From Flavobacteriales bacterium (GTDB lineage: Bacteria > Bacteroidota > Bacteroidia > Flavobacteriales > Weeksellaceae), in contig CAAGLV010000129.1 in NCBI GenBank assembly GCA_900770875.1, positions 1-36,310 on the forward strand: a stretch of 36,310 nt of DNA, read 5' to 3'. Every line of letters begins with the position of its first letter. Positions within the stretch are counted from its first letter, which is position 1. Position numbers and translations under genes: made by a program. Under the pieces are notes generated by a model that saw only the letters and a list, made by a program, of their open reading frames with translations, made no database searches and had not been told where the DNA came from. Below, piece after piece: positions 30,500-36,310 of this stretch.

Positions 30500-30874
30500 A
30501 TGGAAATTACAGGAAGAATTAAAAAGGTTTTTGATACTCAAGATATTACAGCTAGTTTTAGAAAAAGAGAGTTTGTAGTTACAACACAAGAACAATATCC
30601 ACAAGATATTTTAATTGAGTTTACACAAGATAAAACTTCTTTATTAGATTCGTACCAACCAGGTGCAGAAGTACGTGTTGCGATAAATATCCGTGGTCGT
30701 GAGTGGATTAATCCAGAAGGAGTAGCAAAATATTTTAATACGATCCAAGGTTGGAGAATCGAGAATTTAGCTCAAGCAGCACCTCAAGGTGGTAATGCAG
30801 GATATCCAACAGATTTTCCTCAAGCACCAGCAGTAGATTTTGGTACATCTGATGATGATGATTTACCATTTTAA
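30500..30874 (+). CDS. DUF3127 protein with SSB-like acidic C-terminal tail
   Basis: The 124-residue protein has a compact N-terminal domain (1-90: MEITGRIKKVF, FRKREFVVTTQEQYPQDI, GREWINPEGVAKYFN) typical of DUF3127, probably an OB fold. A flexible Gly/Pro/Ala linker (91-112) leads to FGTSDDDDLPF at the end. That is the domain-linker-tip layout of single-stranded DNA-binding protein, whose DDDIPF tip recruits repair and replication enzymes. The tip similarity is seen; DNA binding and partner recruitment are inferred. It has its own promoter and a weak terminator before aat. Confidence 0.88.
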   Translation: MEITGRIKKVFDTQDITASFRKREFVVTTQEQYPQDILIEFTQDKTSLLDSYQPGAEVRVAINIRGREWINPEGVAKYFNTIQGWRIENLAQAAPQGGNAGYPTDFPQAPAVDFGTSDDDDLPF

Positions 30875-30904
30875 GCGTTAAATAAAATCGTTAAAATATA
30901 GTTT

Positions 30905-30933
30905 AAAACGTGCCCTAAATTAGAGTACGTTTT
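30905..30933 (+). terminator. Probable terminator of the DUF3127 gene
   Basis: AAAACGT pairs with ACGTTTT, and CTAA with TTAG, with an internal mismatch, followed by T. aat begins 15 bases further on, so partial readthrough is possible. Confidence 0.6.
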
Positions 30934-30948
30934 TTTAATTTTAAAAAG

Positions 30949-31587
30949 ATGTATTGGTTAGGACAAGATTTAGTATTTCCGGATTATTCGGAAACGTCTG
31001 AGGAAGGAATAATTGCCATTGGAGGCGATTTATCTCCCGAGCGTATTTTATTAGCTTATAAAAAAGGGATTTTTCCTTGGTTTAACGAAGACGAACCTAT
31101 TTTGTGGTGGTTTCCGCACGATCGTTTTGTACTTTTTCCCGAAAATTTATATGTTTCTAAATCCATGAAAAAAGTTTTTAGAACGCAACAATTTACCTTT
31201 ACAGAAAATAAAGCTTTTAGAGAAGTAATTTTAAATTGTTCGCAAGCTCCACGCAAGGATCAAGACGGAACTTGGATTACCAATGATATGATAGAAGCGT
31301 ATTGTAAATTGCACGAATTAGGTGTTGCAAAAAGTATCGAAGTTTGGCAAAACGACGAATTAGTAGGTGGATTTTATGGTTTAGATATGGGACATATTTT
31401 TTGTGGCGAAAGCATGTTTGCAAAAGTAAGTAATGCATCAAAAGCTGGTTTTATACAATTTGTAGCAAAATATCACAAGAAATACGAGTTAATTGATTGC
31501 CAGGTTTATACCGATCATTTAGCTTCTTTAGGAGCAATAGAAATTCCGAGCGAAATATTTTTAAATTATTTAGCACCTCAATCATAA
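30949..31587 (+). CDS. aat: Leucyl/phenylalanyl-tRNA-protein transferase
   Basis: Aat adds Leu or Phe from charged tRNA to the N-terminus of proteins with Arg or Lys, marking them for ClpS-ClpAP degradation. The 212-residue protein has FPDYSETSEEGIIAIGGDLS, LLAYKKGIFPWF, WWFPHDRFVLFP, GGFYGLDMGHIFCGESMFA and DCQVYTDHLASLGA, all family signatures. Length is normal. It ends in a strong terminator. Confidence 0.97.
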   Translation: MYWLGQDLVFPDYSETSEEGIIAIGGDLSPERILLAYKKGIFPWFNEDEPILWWFPHDRFVLFPENLYVSKSMKKVFRTQQFTFTENKAFREVILNCSQAPRKDQDGTWITNDMIEAYCKLHELGVAKSIEVWQNDELVGGFYGLDMGHIFCGESMFAKVSNASKAGFIQFVAKYHKKYELIDCQVYTDHLASLGAIEIPSEIFLNYLAPQS

Positions 31588-31591
31588 AAAG

Positions 31592-31625
31592 AAAAGCATC
31601 CAACCTTTAAAAGTTGGATGCTTTT
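31592..31625. terminator. Bidirectional terminator between aat and the DUF3108 gene
   Basis: AAAAGCATCCAAC pairs with GTTGGATGCTTTT around an eight-base loop. T-runs on both strands serve both convergent genes. Confidence 0.88.
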
Positions 31626-31626
31626 T

Positions 31627-32397
31627 TTATTTGGTAATAAAGTTAATTGGATATTTTGTGTTTTTATATTCGGATAATTCGGCATTTAACGAGCCTACCA
31701 TTAACGAAGCCTTAATATGTACCGGAATTAAATTTTCGTCGTCTGTAACCCACATCGTAACCGATTCTGATTCTTTAAAAATTCGGCCCGATTGCACATA
31801 AGGTCTAATTTTTATAGTATTTACTTTTCCGAATTTGGTCTTTTTAACTTCGCGTCCTAAAACTTTTAAACGAAATTTATAAATTCCATCTTCTAAAAAA
31901 ATATTTTCGTTGATATAATCTCCGGTTTTTAATGTTTTGTAGTTTGAATTACGCATACTGTAAAAAGCAGATAAAATATCTTGTACATCGGTAGATATAG
32001 ATTGATATGTACTTTTGTTGTCTTTTAAATTATCGATGCGTACTTGTTTTTTAGTATGATCGAAATTAAAAATCATATTTCGTGTATATCCACCTTCGTA
32101 AATATCACGTACAAATTTAGTCGGTTTTAAAGTTGATTTATTGATGTAAGTTTCGTATAAATCGTCTACTTTAAAAAAAGCACGTACAGCACCTGTAGAT
32201 TGTCCTTTCCCGATGATATGAAAATGATTTTGTCCGTTATACACTTCGTCTTTAACTTCTAAAGTTGCATATCCTGCACCTATACCTGTATAATGTAATC
32301 GATATTTTAAAAATTCGCCGGCTTTAAAGTTTTGCGCGGATACAAGGTTTATGGTAGAAAATATGGCAATAACGAATAGTAAAAGTCTGTGTCTCAT
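31627..32397 (-). CDS. DUF3108 periplasmic protein
   Basis: The 256-residue protein has a signal peptide (1-22, ending INLVSAQ), then FKAGEFLKYRLHYTGIGAGY. The following beta-rich domain is typical of DUF3108 (FHIIGKGQSTGAVRAFFKV, DLYETYINKSTLKPTKFVRD, MWVTDDENLIPVHIKASLMV). The ATG at 32397 is chosen because it begins directly with the signal peptide; an upstream in-frame TTG at 32439 would place unrelated residues before it. Function unknown, envelope-located. Confidence 0.88.
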   Translation of the reverse strand: MRHRLLLFVIAIFSTINLVSAQNFKAGEFLKYRLHYTGIGAGYATLEVKDEVYNGQNHFHIIGKGQSTGAVRAFFKVDDLYETYINKSTLKPTKFVRDIYEGGYTRNMIFNFDHTKKQVRIDNLKDNKSTYQSISTDVQDILSAFYSMRNSNYKTLKTGDYINENIFLEDGIYKFRLKVLGREVKKTKFGKVNTIKIRPYVQSGRIFKESESVTMWVTDDENLIPVHIKASLMVGSLNAELSEYKNTKYPINFITK

Positions 32398-32443
32398 TTG
32401 GATTTTTTTTGGAGTTATAATATCCAAAAGTTTTGCCAAAAAT

Positions 32444-32490
32444 AAAAACTCGTTTTCAAAATCATTAAAATGAGGTGAAAACGAGTTTTT
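32444..32490. terminator. Terminator of the mrp-nifU operon
   Basis: AAAAACTCGTTTTCA pairs with TGAAAACGAGTTTTT across a 17-base loop. On the minus strand it follows the NifU-like stop by 28 bases. Confidence 0.78.
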
Positions 32491-32518
32491 TGTAGGTGTT
32501 TATAGAATTTATTCTATC

Positions 32519-32794
32519 TTAAATTTCAAGATCAACTGCATCTATAGAAGAATCTAAAGACGATACATTGATAACTTGTACAATTTCTGGGACATATTTT
32601 TTAATTGTCATTTCAACACCAGATTTTAATGTCATCTGGTTAACCGAACAAGCGACACAAGCACCCGAAAGACGAACTTTTACAATGTTGTCTTCTACAG
32701 CTACTAATTCAATGTCACCTCCATCCGAATTTAAAAAAGGACGAATTTCAGTAAGCGCTTTTTCTACTTCTATAATTTTTTCTTCTGCAGTCAT
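32519..32794 (-). CDS. NifU C-terminal-domain Fe-S scaffold protein
   Basis: The 91-residue protein is a stand-alone NifU C-terminal domain (NfuA-like). IRPFLNSDGGDIELVAVEDN is followed by SGACVACSVNQMTLKSGVE, with the cluster-bridging Cys46-x-x-Cys49. Two subunits would hold a [4Fe-4S] cluster and pass it to target proteins. It begins one base after the mrp stop, so the two Fe-S proteins are made together. Confidence 0.95.
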   Translation of the reverse strand: MTAEEKIIEVEKALTEIRPFLNSDGGDIELVAVEDNIVKVRLSGACVACSVNQMTLKSGVEMTIKKYVPEIVQVINVSSLDSSIDAVDLEI

Positions 32795-32795
32795 T

Positions 32796-33899
32796 TTATT
32801 TATTGTTATTTCCAGAACATCCTGCCATTGTTGTGATACGAACGGCTTCTGTTGGAGGTAATGTATTATTACGTTCTACTAAACTTGCTACTGCATTGCG
32901 AGCAATGTTCATATAAACTTCAGATACAACAGTTCCTTCTTGTAAAGCGGCTGGACGACCTACATCGGCAGCTTCGCGAATTGATTGTACAATTGGAATT
33001 TCGCCTAAGAATGGTACACCAATTTGGTCGGCTAAGTTTTTAGCACCGTTTTGTCCAAAGATATAATATTTATTATTTGGTAATTCTTCTGGCGTAAAGT
33101 AAGCCATATTTTCTACAATTCCTAATACTGGTACGTTGATGGCTTCCATTTGGAACATTCCCACTCCTTTTTTAGCATCGGCTAATGCGATGTTTTGTGG
33201 CGTAGATACAACTACAGCTCCTGTAATTGGCACTTGCTGTACAATTGATAAGTGGATATCTCCTGTCCCTGGAGGTAAGTCGATCACTAAGAAATCTAAA
33301 TCTCCCCAATGTGCATCACGAATCATTTGGTTTAAGGCTTTTGCTGCCATTGGTCCACGCCAAACAATTGCTTGATCTGTATCTGCAAAGAACCCGATTG
33401 ATAATAATTTGATTCCGTACGATTCTACTGGTTTAATTTTAGTTTTTCCGTTAACTTCTACAGAATATGGACGTCCGTCTTCGCAATCAAACATAATAGG
33501 CATAGATGGTCCGTAAATATCGGCATCTAATAAACCTACTTTAAAGCCCATTTTTGATAAGCTAATGGCTAAATTTGATGATACTGTAGATTTTCCTACA
33601 CCTCCTTTTCCTGATGCTACAGCGATAATATTTTTAACACCTGGTAATTCAGATCCTTTAATTTCTTGTGCTTTAGGTTCTGCTTCTACTGTGATGTTTA
33701 ATTTTAAATTTGCTTCTGGTAAATTTTCTTTGAATGCATTCTTCAATGCAACTTCTAAACGTTTTCTTTCGTGCATAGCAGGAGATGGAGAAACGATGTC
33801 TAAAATGATATCGTTACCCATAACTTGTGCATTTCGCATCCAGTTACGAATTCCCAGTTCTTCTAAGACTTGATAGATTTGATCTCTTGTATAAGCCAT
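32796..33899 (-). CDS. mrp: Mrp/ApbC-type P-loop ATPase, Fe-S cluster carrier
   Basis: The 367-residue protein has an N-terminal MIP18/DUF59 domain (about 1-80) and a P-loop GKGGVGKST at 97-105, then LLDADIYGPSMP, IDLPPGTGD and STPQNIALADA. It is the MinD-like NTPase that carries and transfers Fe-S clusters. The region where other Mrp/NBP35 proteins have CxxC instead reads ENMAYFTPEELPNNKYYIFG, without cysteines. The only other likely ligand is in the tail (MAGCSG). It is coupled to the NifU-like gene. Confidence 0.95.
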   Translation of the reverse strand: MAYTRDQIYQVLEELGIRNWMRNAQVMGNDIILDIVSPSPAMHERKRLEVALKNAFKENLPEANLKLNITVEAEPKAQEIKGSELPGVKNIIAVASGKGGVGKSTVSSNLAISLSKMGFKVGLLDADIYGPSMPIMFDCEDGRPYSVEVNGKTKIKPVESYGIKLLSIGFFADTDQAIVWRGPMAAKALNQMIRDAHWGDLDFLVIDLPPGTGDIHLSIVQQVPITGAVVVSTPQNIALADAKKGVGMFQMEAINVPVLGIVENMAYFTPEELPNNKYYIFGQNGAKNLADQIGVPFLGEIPIVQSIREAADVGRPAALQEGTVVSEVYMNIARNAVASLVERNNTLPPTEAVRITTMAGCSGNNNK

Positions 33900-33919
33900 T
33901 TTTAATTTATTAAATTAGA

Positions 33920-33927
33920 CAAAATTA
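33920..33927 (-). promoter_or_regulatory. Promoter -7 element of the mrp operon
   Basis: The minus strand reads TAATTTTG, a perfect TAnnTTTG, 20 bases before the mrp ATG. Confidence 0.5.
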
Positions 33928-33953
33928 CTAAGAACCTATAACTTATAGAAATC

Positions 33954-33961
33954 TATCTTTG
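33954..33961 (+). promoter_or_regulatory. Candidate promoter -7 element for the DinB gene
   Basis: TATCTTTG is a perfect TAnnTTTG on the plus strand, leaving a leader of about 70 bases before the ATG at 34038. No TTG -33 is seen. Confidence 0.35.
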
Positions 33962-34037
33962 TGAATTTAATCGTTTTGACTTATTTTTTTATAAAAAGAA
34001 CTTATTTATAGTATATTTAGTGATTTAAAATTAAGAA

Positions 34038-34499
34038 ATGGAAGAGCATATTATTTATCTAAATAAAATTAGAAGAGAGATAATAGATGAGCTTTCTCAA
34101 CATACATTAGAACAATTATTATATATTCCAGTGGGATATAGAAATAATATTTTTTGGAATGCAGCTCACGTTTTAGCGACTCAACAGCTAATTCATTATT
34201 ATCTTTCAGAAAATAAAATGTTGGTTGATATGGAATTTATTAAAACCTATAAAAAGGGGACAATAGGTAACAATATAGCAACTGAAGAAGATTTAGCAGA
34301 ATTAATAGAACTATTAGAAATAACACCTAATCAACTTTATAAAGATTATCATACAGAGAAATTATCTCGTTACAGAAGATATCAAACTTCTATGGGGATT
34401 GAATTAAATTGCATTGAAGATGCAATTTTATATAACAATATCCACGAAGCAATGCATTTAGGATATATCTTAAGTTTGAAAAAAAATATTCCTTTTTAA
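34038..34499 (+). CDS. DinB/YfiT-like four-helix metal-binding protein
   Basis: The 153-residue helical protein has the DinB fold histidine triad: His44 (WNAAHVLATQQL), His136 and His140 (IHEAMHLGYIL), which normally bind one divalent metal. DinB-like proteins include thiol-dependent transferases and many of unknown substrate. It is a single-gene unit, convergent with the nitroreductase gene across a palindromic terminator. Confidence 0.9.
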   Translation: MEEHIIYLNKIRREIIDELSQHTLEQLLYIPVGYRNNIFWNAAHVLATQQLIHYYLSENKMLVDMEFIKTYKKGTIGNNIATEEDLAELIELLEITPNQLYKDYHTEKLSRYRRYQTSMGIELNCIEDAILYNNIHEAMHLGYILSLKKNIPF

Positions 34500-34503
34500 A
34501 ATA

Positions 34504-34529
34504 AAAGCTCGATAATATTATCGAGCTTT
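34504..34529. terminator. Perfect-palindrome terminator between DinB and nitroreductase genes
   Basis: This 26-bp perfect palindrome (AAAGCTCGATAAT and its mirror) lies between two convergent genes. Confidence 0.83.
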
Positions 34530-34538
34530 CTATATCTA

Positions 34539-35111
34539 TTAGTAATCTAAAAATTTTACTTTTTCTTCAATAGGTTTGCGTTCTGCTGAAGGTAAATCAC
34601 CATCAAATTTTCCTAAGTAGAAAACTCCAACACATTTTTCACCTTCTTCCATTGGTGTAAATTCATCCATATTAGCAATTACATTTAATGGAGAAGACCA
34701 ATAAGCACCAATATTTAATGCAGTAGCCATTAACCACATATTTTGTACAGCCATAGAAGTTGCTGCTAATTCTTCCCATTCCGGAACTTTATACGAATCA
34801 ACAAAATTGATCAATACAATTTTATTTGATTTATCACATTTTTCGATTAAAGAATTAATTTTTCGATCATTTAAATCTTCTGCGGGAGTTCCTTGTACAT
34901 AAATACGTTTTACATATTCACGGAAACGATCTTTAGAAGGTCCTTCTAAAACGATGAAACGCCAAGGTTCAGTTTTTTTATGGGAAGGAGCCCAATTTGC
35001 TGCTTCAAAGATTTGATTTAATTCGTCTTTTGTTATTTCTTCTTGATTATATTGAGGAGGAAAAACAGATCTTCTCGATTTAAGTAAGTCTAATAATTCT
35101 TTTGGATTCAT
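34539..35111 (-). CDS. Nitroreductase family FMN oxidoreductase
   Basis: The 190-residue protein shows LKSRRSVFPP, the FMN-binding region AANWAPSHKKTEPWRFIVLE, and MAVQNMWLMATALNIGAYWS. This matches the short YdjA-like group, which uses FMN and NAD(P)H to reduce nitro or quinone compounds. The physiological substrate is unknown. It has its own -7 element and is divergent from pabB. Confidence 0.93.
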   Translation of the reverse strand: MNPKELLDLLKSRRSVFPPQYNQEEITKDELNQIFEAANWAPSHKKTEPWRFIVLEGPSKDRFREYVKRIYVQGTPAEDLNDRKINSLIEKCDKSNKIVLINFVDSYKVPEWEELAATSMAVQNMWLMATALNIGAYWSSPLNVIANMDEFTPMEEGEKCVGVFYLGKFDGDLPSAERKPIEEKVKFLDY

Positions 35112-35149
35112 TTTGTAAACAATTATATTGATTATACAACTAAGTATTG

Positions 35150-35157
35150 CAAATTTA
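35150..35157 (-). promoter_or_regulatory. Promoter -7 element of the nitroreductase gene
   Basis: The minus strand reads TAAATTTG, a perfect TAnnTTTG, 38 bases before the ATG at 35111. Confidence 0.5.
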
Positions 35158-35225
35158 CATTTTTTAAAACCAATTTATTGGTAAAACGAATTTTATTAAT
35201 TGCGGTAAAATTGAAATTAATGAGC

Positions 35226-35256
35226 TTGGGCAATCGCAAGATTTATAATATTTTTA
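35226..35256 (+). promoter_or_regulatory. Candidate pabB promoter, leaderless
   Basis: TTG (35226-35228), 20 bases, then TATTTTTA (35249-35256), one mismatch from TAnnTTTG. Only four bases separate it from the pabB ATG, so the mRNA would begin at or beside the start codon. Confidence 0.4.
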
Positions 35257-35260
35257 TCCC

Positions 35261-36220
35261 ATGTTAATATCACATTCGATTTTTGAAAAGATGAATGACT
35301 TGGGTGCTAAAAAAGTTCCCTTTTTTTTTATGATTGATTTTTTAAAAGAAAAGGGAGAAATAATTCCTTTATCCGAGTTGCCTTCATCTATTCAGTTTAC
35401 AATTAATGAAACTAATTCAGTAAAAAATCTACAAGATTTTATTTTTAAATCTTATCCGAAAAGCTATCAATATTATCAAGAACAGTTTAAAATAGTACAT
35501 GATAATTTACGGTTAGGGAATTCGTATTTAACAAATTTAACTTGTTCAACTCCTATTGAAACTAATTTATCGTTACAGCAGATTTATCAATTTACACAGG
35601 CAAAATATAAGTTAAATTACAAGAATAAGTTTGTCTGTTTTTCTCCAGAAATATTTGTTAAAATAAATGAAGGAAAAATTTCTTCTTATCCAATGAAAGG
35701 AACGATAGATGCTTCTTTGCCTAATGCTGAACAACAAATAATAAATGATGAAAAAGAAGCTGCGGAACATGCAACTATTGTTGACTTAATTCGTAACGAT
35801 TTAAGCTTAGTGGCAGAAAATGTTCATGTTAAACGCTATCGTTATATTGATGAATTGATTACAAGTGATAAAAAATTATTACAAGTTAGTTCAGAAATTG
35901 AAGGATATTTAGGTGAAGATTATTTTTCAAAAATAGGATCAATTTTTAGTAAACTACTTCCTGCGGGGTCTATTTGTGGAGCGCCTAAAAAGAAGACCGT
36001 TGAAATTATTCTAGAGGCAGAAGATTATCAACGTAACTTTTATACAGGTGTTTTTGGCATTTTTGATGGAGAAAACGTCGACTCAGCAGTAATGATACGT
36101 TTTATAGAAGAAATAGAAGGTAAACTGGTTTTTAAAAGTGGAGGAGGAATCACTGCTAAAAGTGATTGTGAAAGTGAATATAAAGAAATGATACAAAAAG
36201 TTTATGTCCCTATTTATTGA
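35261..36220 (+). CDS. pabB: Aminodeoxychorismate synthase component I
   Basis: PabB aminates chorismate for p-aminobenzoate and folate synthesis. The 319-residue protein keeps the chorismate-binding core: SYPMKGTID, ATIVDLIRNDLSLVAENV, LPAGSICGAPKKKTVEII, FYTGVFGIFDG and FKSGGGITAKSDCESEYKEM. It is shorter than E. coli PabB (453) because the N-terminal part is reduced, which is usual in this lineage. The following pabC-like gene overlaps its end by 17 bases, so the two are translated together. Confidence 0.94.
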   Translation: MLISHSIFEKMNDLGAKKVPFFFMIDFLKEKGEIIPLSELPSSIQFTINETNSVKNLQDFIFKSYPKSYQYYQEQFKIVHDNLRLGNSYLTNLTCSTPIETNLSLQQIYQFTQAKYKLNYKNKFVCFSPEIFVKINEGKISSYPMKGTIDASLPNAEQQIINDEKEAAEHATIVDLIRNDLSLVAENVHVKRYRYIDELITSDKKLLQVSSEIEGYLGEDYFSKIGSIFSKLLPAGSICGAPKKKTVEIILEAEDYQRNFYTGVFGIFDGENVDSAVMIRFIEEIEGKLVFKSGGGITAKSDCESEYKEMIQKVYVPIY

Positions 36221-36310
36221 GAGTATTTGTTTGATTAATGGTAAACTAAGAAATTTAGATTTACATCAAGCGCGATTTAACCGCACGCGAGCAATTCATT
36301 TTCCAAATGC
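36204..36310 (+). CDS. pabC: Aminodeoxychorismate lyase-like class IV aminotransferase, 5' part only
   Basis: The window ends 35 codons into this frame. It reads MSLFIESICLINGKLRNLD then HQARFNRTRAIHF, the N-terminal pattern of flavobacterial class IV PLP enzymes paired with pabB. It overlaps the pabB stop by 17 bases. The expected reaction is conversion of aminodeoxychorismate to p-aminobenzoate and pyruvate, but the catalytic Lys lies beyond the window, so the call rests on the start and the context. Confidence 0.75.
   Translation, partial: MSLFIESICLINGKLRNLDLHQARFNRTRAIHFPN

Noticed and set aside
32568..33873. Several plus-strand frames opposite the nifU-like and mrp genes
   Set aside because: They are antisense to conserved Fe-S protein genes and have no independent support.

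Overview
The window is a strongly AT-rich chromosomal segment from a member of Bacteroidota, most likely order Flavobacteriales and plausibly family Weeksellaceae (Empedobacter-like); the genus is a guess. The evidence is: repeated TAnnTTTG -7 promoter elements with few Shine-Dalgarno sequences, a secreted peptidase with a type IX secretion (T9SS) C-terminal domain, large TonB-dependent receptors, DUF3127/DUF6702/DUF4833 proteins of this lineage, and a Bacteroidota-type Mrp. I see no insertion sequence, prophage, integrase or CRISPR array. This is mostly core chromosome with one accessory-looking stretch at 15.7-24.9 kb.

Layout. (1) 1-3.3 kb, minus strand: translation operon thrS-infC-rpmI-rplT, ending in a terminator at the left edge. 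infC has a non-AUG start. (2) 3.4-5.6 kb, minus: tgt followed by an LptF/LptG permease with a TTG start one base after the tgt stop. (3) 5.9-8.1 kb, plus: MscS channel and PBP4-type DacB, then minus-strand DUF6702 and four-helix membrane proteins. (4) 9.3-11.5 kb, plus: trmB and a T9SS-type M28 aminopeptidase, convergent with a fused UMP synthase (OPRT-OMPDC) at 11.6-12.9 kb. (5) 13.1-17.4 kb, plus: NAD operon nadA-nadB-X-nadC, preceded by a perfect 18-bp palindrome. X is a secreted TonB-C-terminal-domain-like protein; two more copies of that family follow the operon at 17.5-19.1 kb. (6) 19.5-24.85 kb: two paralogous TonB-dependent receptors with matching promoters and long AT-rich repeat-bearing leaders. 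(7) 24.9-29.3 kb, plus: ldcA, upp, YraN, DedA, DUF4833 and GNAT-like genes. (8) 29.4-36.3 kb: CsbD-like gene, a 28-residue membrane peptide gene, a 64-residue membrane protein, tRNA-Leu(UAG), a DUF3127 protein with an SSB-like acidic tail, aat, DUF3108, nifU-like and mrp, DinB, nitroreductase, pabB and the start of a pabC-like gene.

How the genes fit together. thrS-infC-rpmI-rplT supplies translation parts. nadABC converts aspartate and dihydroxyacetone phosphate to nicotinate mononucleotide. The UMP synthase (de novo) and upp (salvage) both make UMP. dacB, ldcA and MscS act at the cell wall and inner membrane. Mrp and the NifU-like protein form an Fe-S cluster pair, which could in principle serve NadA. 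pabB and the pabC-like gene make p-aminobenzoate.

The best candidate for something undescribed is the three-member family of secreted proteins woven into the NAD locus. Each has a signal peptide, a Cys-x11-Cys pair, a TonB-CTD-like fold without the TonB anchor, and a C-terminal region carrying two copies of a short aromatic motif. They lie directly upstream of the receptor pair. Other items worth a look are the DUF3127 SSB-like tail, the UMP synthase fusion, the nadA palindrome, the 28-residue peptide, and a possible small RNA upstream of tgt.
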